From Pseudooceanicola spongiae (GTDB lineage: Bacteria; Pseudomonadota; Alphaproteobacteria; Rhodobacterales; Rhodobacteraceae): a stretch of DNA of 64,000 nucleotides. Both the position numbers and the translations under genes were made by a program. A model generated the notes under the pieces. It saw nothing but the letters and a program-made list of their open reading frames with translations, was not told the origin of the DNA and made no database searches. Below are positions 8,880-17,676 of the stretch, piece after piece. Every line of letters begins with the position of its first letter. The first letter of the stretch is position 1. The DNA lies in contig NZ_CP045201.1 in the NCBI RefSeq assembly GCF_014899185.1, positions 1,658,501 through 1,722,500 on the forward strand. Reading direction: 5' to 3'.

Positions 8880-9311
8880 ATGAGTGATCGTATCTTTGGC
8901 GCTGTCGGACTTCTCATCGCTATCGGCTTTGCCTTTGCCGCCATGGCCATCGAGGAAAGCTTTCTGTCCGACGCCGTGGGCCCCAAAGCCTTTCCGCTGA
9001 TCATTGCCGCCGTTCTCGGCCTCGCCTCCATCGCCATCATCCTGCGCCCCGATGCGTCGCCGGAGTGGCCCTCGCTTGGCCGCCTGACCGAGATCCTGGC
9101 CGCCGCCGTGGTCATGATCCTTTATGCCGAGATGCTGCCGGTGATCGGTTTCATCATCGCCACCATCTTTGCCGCCGCGTACCTGACATGGCGTCTGGGC
9201 TCGGGGCTTGTCGGATCGGTGCTGACCGGTCTGGGCACCTCGTTCGGCATCTACATCATCTTTCACCTCGTGCTGGGTCTGTCGCTCGCGCGCGGTCCTT
9301 TCGGCTTTTAA
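8880..9311 (+). CDS. tctB: Tripartite tricarboxylate transporter small membrane subunit TctB
   Basis: A 143-residue membrane protein with about four hydrophobic helices, the small subunit that sits with TctA in the inner membrane. The ATG at 8880 is preceded by aggagatcct. An earlier in-frame start at 8859 lies upstream of this site and is rejected. The sequence shows the typical acidic loop after helix 1 and the C-terminal helix IYIIFHLVLGLSLARGPFGF characteristic of TctB. It ends 12 bases before tctA. Sequence conservation in this family is low, so the call rests on size, topology and position. Confidence 0.92.
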   Translation: MSDRIFGAVGLLIAIGFAFAAMAIEESFLSDAVGPKAFPLIIAAVLGLASIAIILRPDASPEWPSLGRLTEILAAAVVMILYAEMLPVIGFIIATIFAAAYLTWRLGSGLVGSVLTGLGTSFGIYIIFHLVLGLSLARGPFGF

Positions 9312-9323
9312 GGGGGCGTTGTA

Positions 9324-10865
9324 ATGGACACTCTATCCTCACTTGCTGACGGGTTCGCCATTGCGCTGACCTGGCAGAACCTGCTGCTGGCGCTGCTGGG
9401 CTGTTTCCTCGGCACCATCATGGGCGCCCTGCCCGGCCTCGGCCCGTCGAACGGCGTGGCGATCCTGATCCCGCTGGCCTTCACGCTGGGTCTCGGCGCA
9501 ACGCCGTCGCTGATCCTGCTGACCTCGGTCTACTACGGCGCGATGTACGGCGGGCGGATCTCGTCGATCCTGCTGAACATTCCCGGCGATGAACCGGCGA
9601 TGATGACCTGCCTTGATGGCTATCCCATGGCGCAAAAGGGCATGGCCGGTCAGGCGCTGTCGCTCTCGGGCATCGCGTCCTTTGTCGGCTCGTTCTTTGC
9701 CACCTGGGGGCTGATCTTCCTCGCGCCGCAGCTGGTCAAGATCGCCCTGCTGTTCGGCCCGGCGGAATACTTCGCCCTCTTCGCGCTGGCCTTCATGACC
9801 CTCGGCGGCGTCTCCTCGACCAACCAGGCGAAATCGGCCTTTGCCGCCGCGCTCGGCCTCGGCCTTGCGATGATCGGCGTCGACACCCAGACCGGCGTGC
9901 CGCGCTTTACCTTCGGCGAAGTCCACCTCTATGACGGTCTCGACTTCCTCGTCGCCATCGTCGGCCTGTTCGCCCTGTCCGAGGTCTTCATCTTCCTTGA
10001 GAACCGCCACGGCGAAGCCGACGGCAAGAAGGCCAAGATCGAGGTCGGTCCCCTGACCCCGTCCATGTCGATGCTGAAGCAAACCACGCCGACGATGCTG
10101 CGCTCGACCGTGCTGGGCTTTCTGGCGGGCGTGCTGCCCGGTGCCGGGGCCTCGCTCGGCTCGTTCATCTCCTACTCGATGGAAAAGCGTCTGGTCGATC
10201 CCAAGGGCAAGACCTTCGGCAAGGGCGACCCGCGTGGCGTCGCCGCACCTGAGGCCGGCAACAACGCCGCCGCCGGTGGCGCGCTGGTGCCGATGCTGGC
10301 GCTCGGAGTGCCCGGGTCGGGCACCACGGCGGTGCTGCTGGCCGTGCTGCTGTCGCTCAACATCACGCCCGGTCCGCTGCTGTTCTCGCAGAACCCCGAT
10401 GTGGTCTGGGGCCTGATCGCGGCGCTGTTCATCGCCAACTTCATGCTGCTGGCGATGAACATCCCCATGGTCGGCCTGTTCACCCGCGTCCTCATGGTGC
10501 CGCCGCGCATCCTGATGCCGGTGGTGGCGATGATCAGCTTTGTCGGGATCTACGGCATCTCGGGGTCGTCCTTCGATCTGCTGGTGATGGTGGGCTTCGG
10601 TCTGCTGGGCTGGATCCTGCGCAAGTTCGACGTGCCGCTGGTGCCGATCATCCTTGGCACGCTCTTGGGCAACTCGATGGAGAACAACCTGCGCCGCGCG
10701 ATCACCATCGACAACGGCGACTGGTTCACGCTGGTCGACACACCGCTGGCGCTGACCCTCTGGGCGATCGCCATCATCGGCTTCATCCTGCCGCTGATCA
10801 TTGGCCGCAAGGTCAAGGCCCAGATGCACGAACGAGGCGATCACGAAGGCTCCACTTCGGACTGA
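9324..10865 (+). CDS. tctA: Tripartite tricarboxylate transporter large permease TctA
   Basis: A 513-residue polytopic permease (about 11-12 helices) that carries the substrate across the inner membrane. Two inverted glycine/proline motifs diagnostic of TctA are visible: GCFLGTIMGALPGLGPSNGV near the N-terminus and GFLAGVLPGAGASLGS at about residues 263-278. Also present are PGDEPAMMTCLDGYPM and GVPGSGTTAVLL. Length is normal for the family. It closes the tctCBA operon, and a strong terminator lies 45 bases downstream. Confidence 0.96.
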   Translation: MDTLSSLADGFAIALTWQNLLLALLGCFLGTIMGALPGLGPSNGVAILIPLAFTLGLGATPSLILLTSVYYGAMYGGRISSILLNIPGDEPAMMTCLDGYPMAQKGMAGQALSLSGIASFVGSFFATWGLIFLAPQLVKIALLFGPAEYFALFALAFMTLGGVSSTNQAKSAFAAALGLGLAMIGVDTQTGVPRFTFGEVHLYDGLDFLVAIVGLFALSEVFIFLENRHGEADGKKAKIEVGPLTPSMSMLKQTTPTMLRSTVLGFLAGVLPGAGASLGSFISYSMEKRLVDPKGKTFGKGDPRGVAAPEAGNNAAAGGALVPMLALGVPGSGTTAVLLAVLLSLNITPGPLLFSQNPDVVWGLIAALFIANFMLLAMNIPMVGLFTRVLMVPPRILMPVVAMISFVGIYGISGSSFDLLVMVGFGLLGWILRKFDVPLVPIILGTLLGNSMENNLRRAITIDNGDWFTLVDTPLALTLWAIAIIGFILPLIIGRKVKAQMHERGDHEGSTSD

Positions 10866-10871
10866 TTTTCG

Positions 10872-10915
10872 CACCGTTCAGTTACCGTTCAGATACCGAC
10901 GCAATACCGACACCC
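10872..10915 (+). repeat. Short periodic element after tctA (accgttcag / ataccgac units), copy 1
   Basis: Just after the tctA stop the sequence repeats near-identical units of 10-11 bases: accgttcag, accgttcag, ataccgacgca, ataccgac. The core gacgcaataccgac recurs exactly on the minus strand at the end of the mttB-like gene (60206-60240), again directly at a stop codon. Its function is not known to me. Confidence 0.65.
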
Positions 10916-10942
10916 GCGCAAACCAGCGCGGGTGTCTTTTTT
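10910..10942 (+). terminator. Rho-independent terminator of tctCBA
   Basis: A perfect 10-bp stem (acacccgcgc / gcgcgggtgt), a six-base loop (aaacca), then c and six Ts. It separates tctA from the FAD oxidoreductase gene, so the latter needs its own promoter or partial read-through. Confidence 0.93.
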
Positions 10943-11040
10943 GGCCCGCCCTGCCTGCGCCAAAAACGCCTTGCAAACCGCCCCTGCGCCGCCCAAGCCT
11001 GTGCCCAAACCTGCCCTATTCCAGACGAAAGAGGCCCCAG

Positions 11041-12408
11041 ATGACGCAACTCTCGATCACCGAACCCGCCCGCCAGACCCCCGTCGTGCACCAGACCGAT
11101 GTGCTGGTCATAGGCTCCGGCCCCGGGGGTCTGGCCGCCGCTCTGGCCGCCGCGCGCTGCGGTGTCGACGTGACTTTGCTGGAGCGTTTCGGCTGTTTCG
11201 GCGGCAATATCACCGTCGTCGGGGTTGAGGGATTTGCCTGGTATCGCCATGAGGCCACCATTGAGGGCGGCGGTATCGGATGGGAGTTTGAGGAGCGCGC
11301 CAAGGCCATGGGCGCCGCCACACCTGAGAGCCAGTCCCTCAGCTATGAGATTGATAGCGAAGGATTTAAACTGGTCGCCGACGCTCTGGTCGAGGAGGCT
11401 GGCATCCACCCGATGCTGCACCGCCAGTTCGCCGCCCCGATCATGGAAGGCGACACGATCCGCGGCGTCATCGTCGAATCCAAGGCGGGCCGAGAGGCCA
11501 TTCTGGCGAAACGCGTGATCGACGCCACCGGCGACGCCGACGTCGCCCTGCGCGCCGGAGCGCCCACGGTGAAGACCCCGGTTGAGCAGATGCAGGCGGC
11601 AAGTGTGATGTTCCACCTCGCCGGGGTCGACAAGGCGGCGTTCATGGCAGGCGTCAAGGCCGACCCGCAGACCTACAAGGATTGGTCCACCGGCGAATGG
11701 CAGGTCGAGACCGACACGAAAGAGGACGACATGTTCTCTCCCTTCCTCGCCAAGCCCTTTGCACAAGCCCTGCGCGACGGGATAATTCCCTCTCATCTCA
11801 ACACGATAGGCGGCACCTGGGGCGCGGTGCACGACTCGGGCGAGATGACCTATATGAACCTCGTCCACCTCGCGGGCTGCGACGGCACCGACCCCGACAG
11901 CATGACAAGATTCGAAATCGAGGGCCGCAAACAGGCGATGCACGCCATCAATGCCCTGCGCCACTACACGCCGGGATGCGAGGGCGTGCGCCTGCGCAAC
12001 TTCGGCATGTCCATCGGCATCCGCGACACCCGCAAGATCGATGCCGCCTACAACATGACCGAGGCCGACGTGCGGGGTCAGGCCCGTTTTGACGACAGCA
12101 TCGGGATTTATCCCGAGTTCATCGATGGTTACGGCGTGCTGATCCTGCCGACGACCGGGCGCTACATGCACATCCCCTACCGCTCCATGCTGCCGAAATC
12201 GGTGCGCCACCTCATCGTGGCAGGGCGCGCCACCGGCGGAGACCGTATCGCCCATGCCGCCACGCGCAACATGGCCTGCTGTGCGGTGGCCGGTCAGGGC
12301 GCGGGCGTCGCCGCCGCCTGGGCGGTGAAGCACGATTGCGACTTTCCCGAGGTCGATATCGCGGCGGTGCAGAAGATCATCCAGTCGCAAGGCGCAAGGA
12401 TCCACTAG
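11041..12408 (+). CDS. FAD-dependent oxidoreductase
   Basis: A 455-residue flavoprotein of the FAD-oxidored (PF12831-like) group. The N-terminus has an FAD-binding Rossmann fold (VLVIGSGPGGLAAALAAAR, then an acidic residue in LLERFG), followed by GCFGGNITVVGVEG. A second FAD-contact motif is RVIDATGDADVALRAG, and the C-terminal part has IVAGRATGGDRIAHAATRNM. No signal peptide is present. It follows tctCBA on the same strand after a strong terminator, which hints that it oxidises the imported acid, as TcuA does for tricarballylate in Salmonella. That link is inference. The ATG at 11041 fits better than in-frame extension to 10801, which would overlap tctA. Confidence 0.88.
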   Translation: MTQLSITEPARQTPVVHQTDVLVIGSGPGGLAAALAAARCGVDVTLLERFGCFGGNITVVGVEGFAWYRHEATIEGGGIGWEFEERAKAMGAATPESQSLSYEIDSEGFKLVADALVEEAGIHPMLHRQFAAPIMEGDTIRGVIVESKAGREAILAKRVIDATGDADVALRAGAPTVKTPVEQMQAASVMFHLAGVDKAAFMAGVKADPQTYKDWSTGEWQVETDTKEDDMFSPFLAKPFAQALRDGIIPSHLNTIGGTWGAVHDSGEMTYMNLVHLAGCDGTDPDSMTRFEIEGRKQAMHAINALRHYTPGCEGVRLRNFGMSIGIRDTRKIDAAYNMTEADVRGQARFDDSIGIYPEFIDGYGVLILPTTGRYMHIPYRSMLPKSVRHLIVAGRATGGDRIAHAATRNMACCAVAGQGAGVAAAWAVKHDCDFPEVDIAAVQKIIQSQGARIH

Positions 12409-12528
12409 CGTTTGGCTTGCGGAATCTAACGAAAACGTGTGCAACCTGTGAGGGAAAGTCGCGGCGAAAACACTAGTATCAGCAATAAGATATCGCCCAG
12501 AAACTACCCCTCACGAGGACATAGCCCG

Positions 12529-13743
12529 ATGCGCAATCCGACCATGCCCCGCCCTTCGCCCCTCGCCTCGCTTGGCGCCGCGGCCCTGATCCTTCTACCG
12601 CTCGGCGCCTACGCGCAGGAGTTCAACGCAGCGCCCCCACATGCCGCAGGGCAGTCCCCGGCGTTCCAAGGCCAGACCCGCGCCCCGGTGCTTGCCGACA
12701 ACATCAGCCTGAACCGACAGGTCGTCGCCTCGAAGCTCGAGAGCCCTTGGGGCATGGACCAGCTGCCCGATGGGCGCTGGCTGGTGACGGAACGCCCCGG
12801 ACGGCTGCGGATCGTGGCGGCGGATGGCACTGTGTCGGGCGCAATCAAGGGCCTTCCCGAGGTCGACTCGCGCGATCAGGGTGGCCTGCTGGACGTCGCC
12901 ATCCGCGATGATTTCGAGCAGACGCGCCGCCTCTGGTGGAGCTTTTCCGAACCGCGCGGCAATGGCAAGAATGCCACCGCCGTCGCCACCGGCCTGCTGT
13001 CTGCCGATGAGCAAAGCCTTGAAGAGGTTGAAATTATCTTCCAGCAGCAGCCTGCCTGGGATTCGACCAAGCATTTCGGCTCGCGTCTGGTCTTTGACGG
13101 CGAAGGCGCGCTTTTCGTCACCACCGGAGAGCGCTCCAATCCCGAGCCGCGTCAACTGGCGCAGGACGTCGGCACGCACCTCGGCAAGGTGCTGCGTATC
13201 GACCCTATGGGCGGCGCGGCGCAGGGCAACCCGAAGATCCCCGGTGGCCTGCCCGAGATATGGTCCTATGGCCACCGCAACCTGCAATCGGCTGCACTCG
13301 GCCCCGACGGCGCGCTCTGGACTGTCGAGCATGGGCCAAAGGGCGGGGATGAGCTGAACCGTCCGCAGGCCGGTCTGAACTATGGCTGGCCGGTGATCAC
13401 CTACGGCGAGGATTACTCCGGGCGCCCGATGGGTCAGGGCCTGACCGAGCAGGAAGGCATGGAGCAGCCGGTCTATTATTGGGACCCGGTGATCGCGCCC
13501 TCTGGGATGGTATTCTACGATGGGGCGATGTTCGCGGACTGGCAGGGCAGCGCCCTGATCGGCGGGCTGGCCGGTCAGGCGCTGGTGCGGCTTGAGCTGG
13601 AGGACGGGCGCGTCACAGGCGAGGCACGCTATCTGCAAGGGCAAGGCCGGGTGCGCGACGTGGATCAGGCCGCTGACGGCGCGGTGATGCTGCTGATGGA
13701 CGGCGAAAACGGTGCACTGGTGCGGCTGACACCGGCCTCCTGA
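12529..13743 (+). CDS. Periplasmic PQQ-type sugar dehydrogenase (soluble glucose/aldose dehydrogenase family)
   Basis: A 404-residue secreted six-bladed propeller protein related to E. coli YliI/Asd, which oxidises aldose sugars with PQQ in the periplasm. A signal peptide (LGAAALILLPLGAYAQ) is clear when starting at ATG 12529, 7 bases after acgaggac. Family motifs are ESPWGMDQLPDGRWLVTERP, SRLVFDGEGALFVTTGER, YGHRNLQSAALGPDGALWTV, EHGPKGGDELN and NYGWPVITYGEDY. Asp/Lys/Arg positions expected around PQQ are present by eye, but cofactor use cannot be proven from this. No PQQ synthesis genes lie in the window. Confidence 0.9.
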   Translation: MRNPTMPRPSPLASLGAAALILLPLGAYAQEFNAAPPHAAGQSPAFQGQTRAPVLADNISLNRQVVASKLESPWGMDQLPDGRWLVTERPGRLRIVAADGTVSGAIKGLPEVDSRDQGGLLDVAIRDDFEQTRRLWWSFSEPRGNGKNATAVATGLLSADEQSLEEVEIIFQQQPAWDSTKHFGSRLVFDGEGALFVTTGERSNPEPRQLAQDVGTHLGKVLRIDPMGGAAQGNPKIPGGLPEIWSYGHRNLQSAALGPDGALWTVEHGPKGGDELNRPQAGLNYGWPVITYGEDYSGRPMGQGLTEQEGMEQPVYYWDPVIAPSGMVFYDGAMFADWQGSALIGGLAGQALVRLELEDGRVTGEARYLQGQGRVRDVDQAADGAVMLLMDGENGALVRLTPAS

Positions 13744-13762
13744 TCGGACCAAGACCTGCACG

Positions 13763-13797
13763 AGCCCACCGGAGCCACGCCTTCGGTGGGCTTTGTT
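13763..13797 (+). terminator. Terminator after the sugar dehydrogenase
   Basis: A 9-bp stem (agcccaccg / cggtgggct) with a 12-base loop, followed by ttgtta. It lies 20 bases after the stop codon. The T tract is short, so efficiency is uncertain. Confidence 0.72.
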
Positions 13798-14354
13798 ATG
13801 CCCTGACATCAAGGGCTTGGCAGACAAGCTGTTGACCTCTGACCCTTAAGCCACAAGGTTAACGACCAAAGGAGGATGTTTGACTTGGTAGTATCCTTAC
13901 GAACACAGCGCAGCATGAACGATCAGATCGACGTGGGTGATCCTGCGCCGGGCAAGATATCTTGCAGAGCTGCGCGCCAGTTCAACAGCATCCCACCCGC
14001 ACCTTTTCTGACCTCAACGCACAGACCGATCGATCCTCCGCTGACCTCAGTCAGGCGCAACACGCAGCCAGATCTGGCCGCGATCGAGATCTGACGCGCG
14101 CCATTTTCATGCCCGTATCTGGTGCCCTGATTTGACAGGGCAGCTGTTCGGGCGCTTCCCCACCACCGCCTGACGAAAGGCCCGTGCCATCTGGGCATAG
14201 CGCCGACGCGGTGGCCATTTTCCTCAAGATATGAAACACATGCAGGCCATACTCGCCGGGGCGATCAGCTCCGACACCGGACTTTCATATGTTCGCGAGA
14301 GGGTGGGACGTCCGAAATCGATCCGCCAGAACCTGCCGATGAAAGGACTATAGA
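13798..14354. other. Intergenic region with no recognised gene
   Basis: About 560 bases separate the sugar dehydrogenase from the ATP-grasp gene. A 72-codon frame (13876-14094) starts at an ATG that directly abuts aaaggagg, which is too close for normal initiation. A TTG at 13885 would be better spaced. Its translation resembles no family I know and is poor in the usual third-position GC pattern, so I do not call it a gene. The promoter for the ATP-grasp operon should lie here, and aaaggac precedes its ATG by 6 bases. Confidence 0.5.
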
Positions 14355-15581
14355 ATGACCGAGAAGAACCCTGACAAAGGCTATGTCGCCATCCTGGGCT
14401 GGAGCCTCAACGCCATCAATGCCGTCGACCAGTTCGACCGTCGCTATGTGGTTGTCGCACCGCCCTGGGCGCAGGACTATTGCGTGCAGAACGACATTCC
14501 CTTCGTGCCGTGGGATTTCGACCGCCTGAATGAACGCTCCTACGAGCTGGCGCAGCAGCTCAAGGAAATGGGCGTCGACGTGGCGATCCCGATCTTTGAG
14601 GAAACCGTGGAATGGGCCGGGGCGATCAACGCCGTGCTTCTGGACCAGCCGCGTCTGCTGGGTCAGGCGATGCTGTTCCGCGACAAATCGCTGATGAAGC
14701 GGCGCGCGCAGCTCGGCGGGATCCGCGTCGGTGTCTTTGAAGAGGCGCACGACCGCGGCGACGTGATCCGCTTTCTCAAGCGGGTCAACCAGACGCTGCT
14801 GAAGCTGGACGGCGACGTCAACGACCCGATCCACTTCAAGGCCTTCGACAAGTCCGGCACCGCCGGGCACCGGGTGATCCGCACGCCGGAAGACGTCGAC
14901 AACATCCCCGATGATGAGTTCCCCGCCCTGCTGGAGAGCCATCTGGATGGTTGGGAATTCGCTGTCGAGGCCTGGATCAAGAACGGCAAGATCCAGTTCC
15001 TGAACATCTCGGAATATGTCACGCTCGGCTATTCGGTCTTCGTGCCCGCCACGCCCGAGTTGGAGCAGCACCGTGCCCGCATCACCGAGCAGATCGAGAA
15101 ACTGATCGAGACCTTCGAAATTGACTTCGGCTTCATCCACCCGGAATACTTCCTGACCAGCGACAATACCCTGTACTTTGGCGAGGTCGCCTATCGTCCG
15201 CCCGGGTTCAACGCGCTGGAACTGATTGAGCGTGCCTATGGCTTCAACGGCTATCAGGGCCTTGTGGTGGCGTTTGATCCCAAGACCACGCAGGAAGAGC
15301 TGGACGCCTTCTTCCCAACCCCGATCAAGGATGCCAAGGGCCATGCCGGCTGCTTCGGTGTCTATCCGCGCCGCCGTGTGGTCAGCCGTCTGGAGATCCC
15401 CGAGGAAACGGCGAACCATCCGTACTTCGAGTTTCATGAGCTGGCCGATCCGCGTGAACAAAAGGTCGCCAAACGCTCCGCATTTGGGACACACTGGGGC
15501 CTGGCGTATTTCTTTGGCGAGGATGCGCATCAGCTGCGCGACCTGCTGAAGCGACAGGAAGAACTGGACTACTACATCTGA
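14355..15581 (+). CDS. ATP-grasp ligase-like protein
   Basis: A 408-residue protein with a pre-ATP-grasp Rossmann-like start (GYVAILGWSLNAINAV) and an ATP-grasp core. Visible landmarks are FRDKSLMKRRAQLGG, HFKAFDKSGTAGHR, FAVEAWIKNGKIQFLN and the metal-binding end FGFIHPEYF...YFGEVAYRPPGFNA (Glu277, Arg281). The family joins a carboxylate to an amine through an acyl phosphate. The overall look recalls amino-acid ligases of the carnosine-synthase/PurK-like branch. Its stop overlaps the next start by one base (TGATG), so it is tightly coupled to the cysteine-protease-like gene. The product is unknown. Peptide or amide bond formation is the reasonable guess. Confidence 0.85.
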   Translation: MTEKNPDKGYVAILGWSLNAINAVDQFDRRYVVVAPPWAQDYCVQNDIPFVPWDFDRLNERSYELAQQLKEMGVDVAIPIFEETVEWAGAINAVLLDQPRLLGQAMLFRDKSLMKRRAQLGGIRVGVFEEAHDRGDVIRFLKRVNQTLLKLDGDVNDPIHFKAFDKSGTAGHRVIRTPEDVDNIPDDEFPALLESHLDGWEFAVEAWIKNGKIQFLNISEYVTLGYSVFVPATPELEQHRARITEQIEKLIETFEIDFGFIHPEYFLTSDNTLYFGEVAYRPPGFNALELIERAYGFNGYQGLVVAFDPKTTQEELDAFFPTPIKDAKGHAGCFGVYPRRRVVSRLEIPEETANHPYFEFHELADPREQKVAKRSAFGTHWGLAYFFGEDAHQLRDLLKRQEELDYYI

Positions 15582-17605
15582 TGACCTCCTCAGGCACGGC
15601 CCCAGAGGGCCGCGAGATCAGCAATGACAGCCGGGCGCGTATCGCCCGGTTGTCAGACACGCTCAACGTCGCGATTGAGCGGCTTGAGCGTGCGCGCCCC
15701 TTTGCCAAGCTGCGCTTTCAACGGGCCGTGCTGGACGTCACGGCCCGCCTTTTGCAGACGGATGACGGGCTGGATGTGATCCGCGAACAGGCAACGCGCA
15801 TGGATGCGGCGGGGATTTTTGCGGGCTCCGACTGGGACCGTCCCGAGGCGCTGCTGCCACAGTTGGTCGGCGGCACTCTGGTCTCCGAGGATCCGGTTTT
15901 TGTGGCGTTGGAGGCGGTCAGTCTGGCGCGTTTTCTGGCCGTCGCCAATGGTGAGGGACGGCATGAGAACCTGCACAAGGACATGGCGCGCCATTTCCTG
16001 ACGCAGGTCATGGCACTGAACCTAAAGGATATTTTCGGGCAGTCTGACGAGGCGAGCCGCGCGCTTGGCGACCGGCAAGCGGTCAAGCGGCGGCTGCTGA
16101 ACTACATCTCCGACCACATCGGTCTGACGGATGTGCTGGGCGTGCTGGTGACCGAGATCTGGCGGCTGCTGGAGCAACGCTCGGTCCAAGTGGCCGTGGC
16201 CAAGGACATGATCGCGCAGATCGCCATCGCGCTGAATGAAAAGGGTACCGAGCCCGGCAGCGAACGGCTGGGCGCGGAGCGGCTGGTCAGTGCGCTGTTC
16301 GGCCCGACCGTTGCCTCGCTCTATGATCCCGGCGTCGAGGCCTATCTCGACCAGATCAGCCATTTCGACGAGGCGGCCCTGTCGCGTGAGGCGATGGGGT
16401 TTGCCCGCGCCATGCACGACACCGGCCTCGTCAGCGATTACCACGCCGCCTTTCTGGTCTGGGCGCTGGATTATGGCGACCGGCCTCTGGTGCCCGAGGC
16501 CCTTGGCCTCGGCACGACGGGTCTGGATTGCTGGCGTCACTACCGGCGCCTGATCGAGGATCTGATCCGCACCGCCGTTACCCCAGCCACACCGCAGGCC
16601 GCCTATGGTCTGACGATGCTGCTGGAGCGCGGCGTGCTGCATCACGCGCCCATGGTCCCTGCCCTGAACCGCGCCCTACAGCAAAAGGTGCAGGGCGCTG
16701 CACGGGAACGGCTGATGCTGGGCTTTGGCGAGGCTGTCCCGCCCGAGACGCATTTGCTGGCGGGTATCTTGCAGGTCATCGGTCAGCCGCTCGGCGTTGG
16801 TCAGGGGGCGAACCCGACCTGTCAGTCGGCCCGCGCGATTTCCATGTGGGCACTGATCGAGCCGGATTTCCTGCTGCATCTGATCACCCAGGCCTCCGAG
16901 TTCGACGCCGTGCTGATGCAGTTCGAGGGGGTGCCAATCAACTCCTCTGATCTGCCTGCCGGTCTGGCCGGGCTGGGGCCGATTGATGCCGATCCGGTGT
17001 CGGTGCTGTTGGTGTCGCACCTCGACCGTATCTATGCCGAGATGGGCCGCCTCTGCATTGGGCGCGAGGGCGATCCGCACCGCTGGATCAATCCGCAGTT
17101 CCATGGCTGGTGGGTGTCGCGCGACTGCGCCGTGGCGGTGGATGTCGCGACGGGAAAGCTGTCGCACTATGACCGCTTTCTGCGCCGCTTCTTTGCGACC
17201 TATCACCCGCATCACAACGGGGATCGCCCGGTCAGCCACCCGCAGCCCGCCGGCATCGCCGTGACCGATCCGAACGAGCACTTCGTCGGCTGGCACGCCA
17301 TCGCGATCCTGCGCGTCAGCGAGGATCAGGCGGGGGTGATGCGCGTCTATTTCTACAACCCCAACAACGACAGCGGTCAGGACTGGGGCGGCGGCGTTGT
17401 CGTCTCGACCAGCGGCAATGGTGAACGCTACGGCGAGGGCTCGCTGGAGTTCGGGCAGTTCCTGTCGCGCGTTTACCTCTTTCACGACGATCCTTTGCGC
17501 AGCACTGGCGCGGCGGATGACGTGCCCGAAGAAGCGCTTGCTCCGATCCACGCGCAGGCGGTGTCCAGTTGGGCGGCAGATCGGCTGCCCGAGGTGGAGG
17601 GCTGA
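15581..17605 (+). CDS. Large protein with a predicted papain/C39-like cysteine protease or transglutaminase site
   Basis: I do not recognise this 674-residue protein as a named family. The first 370 residues look all-helical with no membrane segment or signal peptide. The C-terminal part has what looks like a papain-fold catalytic set: Cys414 in GANPTCQSARAISMWAL, His572 in EHFVGWHAIAILRV, and Asn593 in VYFYNPNNDSG. A strand bearing His, followed about 21 residues later by N/D-P, is the spacing seen in C39 peptidases and related amidases/transglutaminases. With an ATP-grasp ligase upstream it could cleave or transfer the amide that the ligase makes. The active-site assignment is inference from motif order and spacing only. 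Confidence 0.7.
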   Translation: MTSSGTAPEGREISNDSRARIARLSDTLNVAIERLERARPFAKLRFQRAVLDVTARLLQTDDGLDVIREQATRMDAAGIFAGSDWDRPEALLPQLVGGTLVSEDPVFVALEAVSLARFLAVANGEGRHENLHKDMARHFLTQVMALNLKDIFGQSDEASRALGDRQAVKRRLLNYISDHIGLTDVLGVLVTEIWRLLEQRSVQVAVAKDMIAQIAIALNEKGTEPGSERLGAERLVSALFGPTVASLYDPGVEAYLDQISHFDEAALSREAMGFARAMHDTGLVSDYHAAFLVWALDYGDRPLVPEALGLGTTGLDCWRHYRRLIEDLIRTAVTPATPQAAYGLTMLLERGVLHHAPMVPALNRALQQKVQGAARERLMLGFGEAVPPETHLLAGILQVIGQPLGVGQGANPTCQSARAISMWALIEPDFLLHLITQASEFDAVLMQFEGVPINSSDLPAGLAGLGPIDADPVSVLLVSHLDRIYAEMGRLCIGREGDPHRWINPQFHGWWVSRDCAVAVDVATGKLSHYDRFLRRFFATYHPHHNGDRPVSHPQPAGIAVTDPNEHFVGWHAIAILRVSEDQAGVMRVYFYNPNNDSGQDWGGGVVVSTSGNGERYGEGSLEFGQFLSRVYLFHDDPLRSTGAADDVPEEALAPIHAQAVSSWAADRLPEVEG

Positions 17606-17676
17606 GGCGCGGACGCCTTCACCTGCGCGCCAAGATCCTGTAGGCCGCTGTCGAAACGTGACGACAGGAGTCCACC

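Noticed and set aside
9339-10874. 511-codon open frame on the minus strand
   Set aside because: Antisense to tctA. The plus-strand protein has diagnostic TctA motifs.
13876-14094. 72-codon frame next to aaaggagg
   Set aside because: The ATG touches the ribosome-site sequence, the translation has no known relatives in memory, and codon use is unlike the neighbours. Left as unresolved intergenic DNA.
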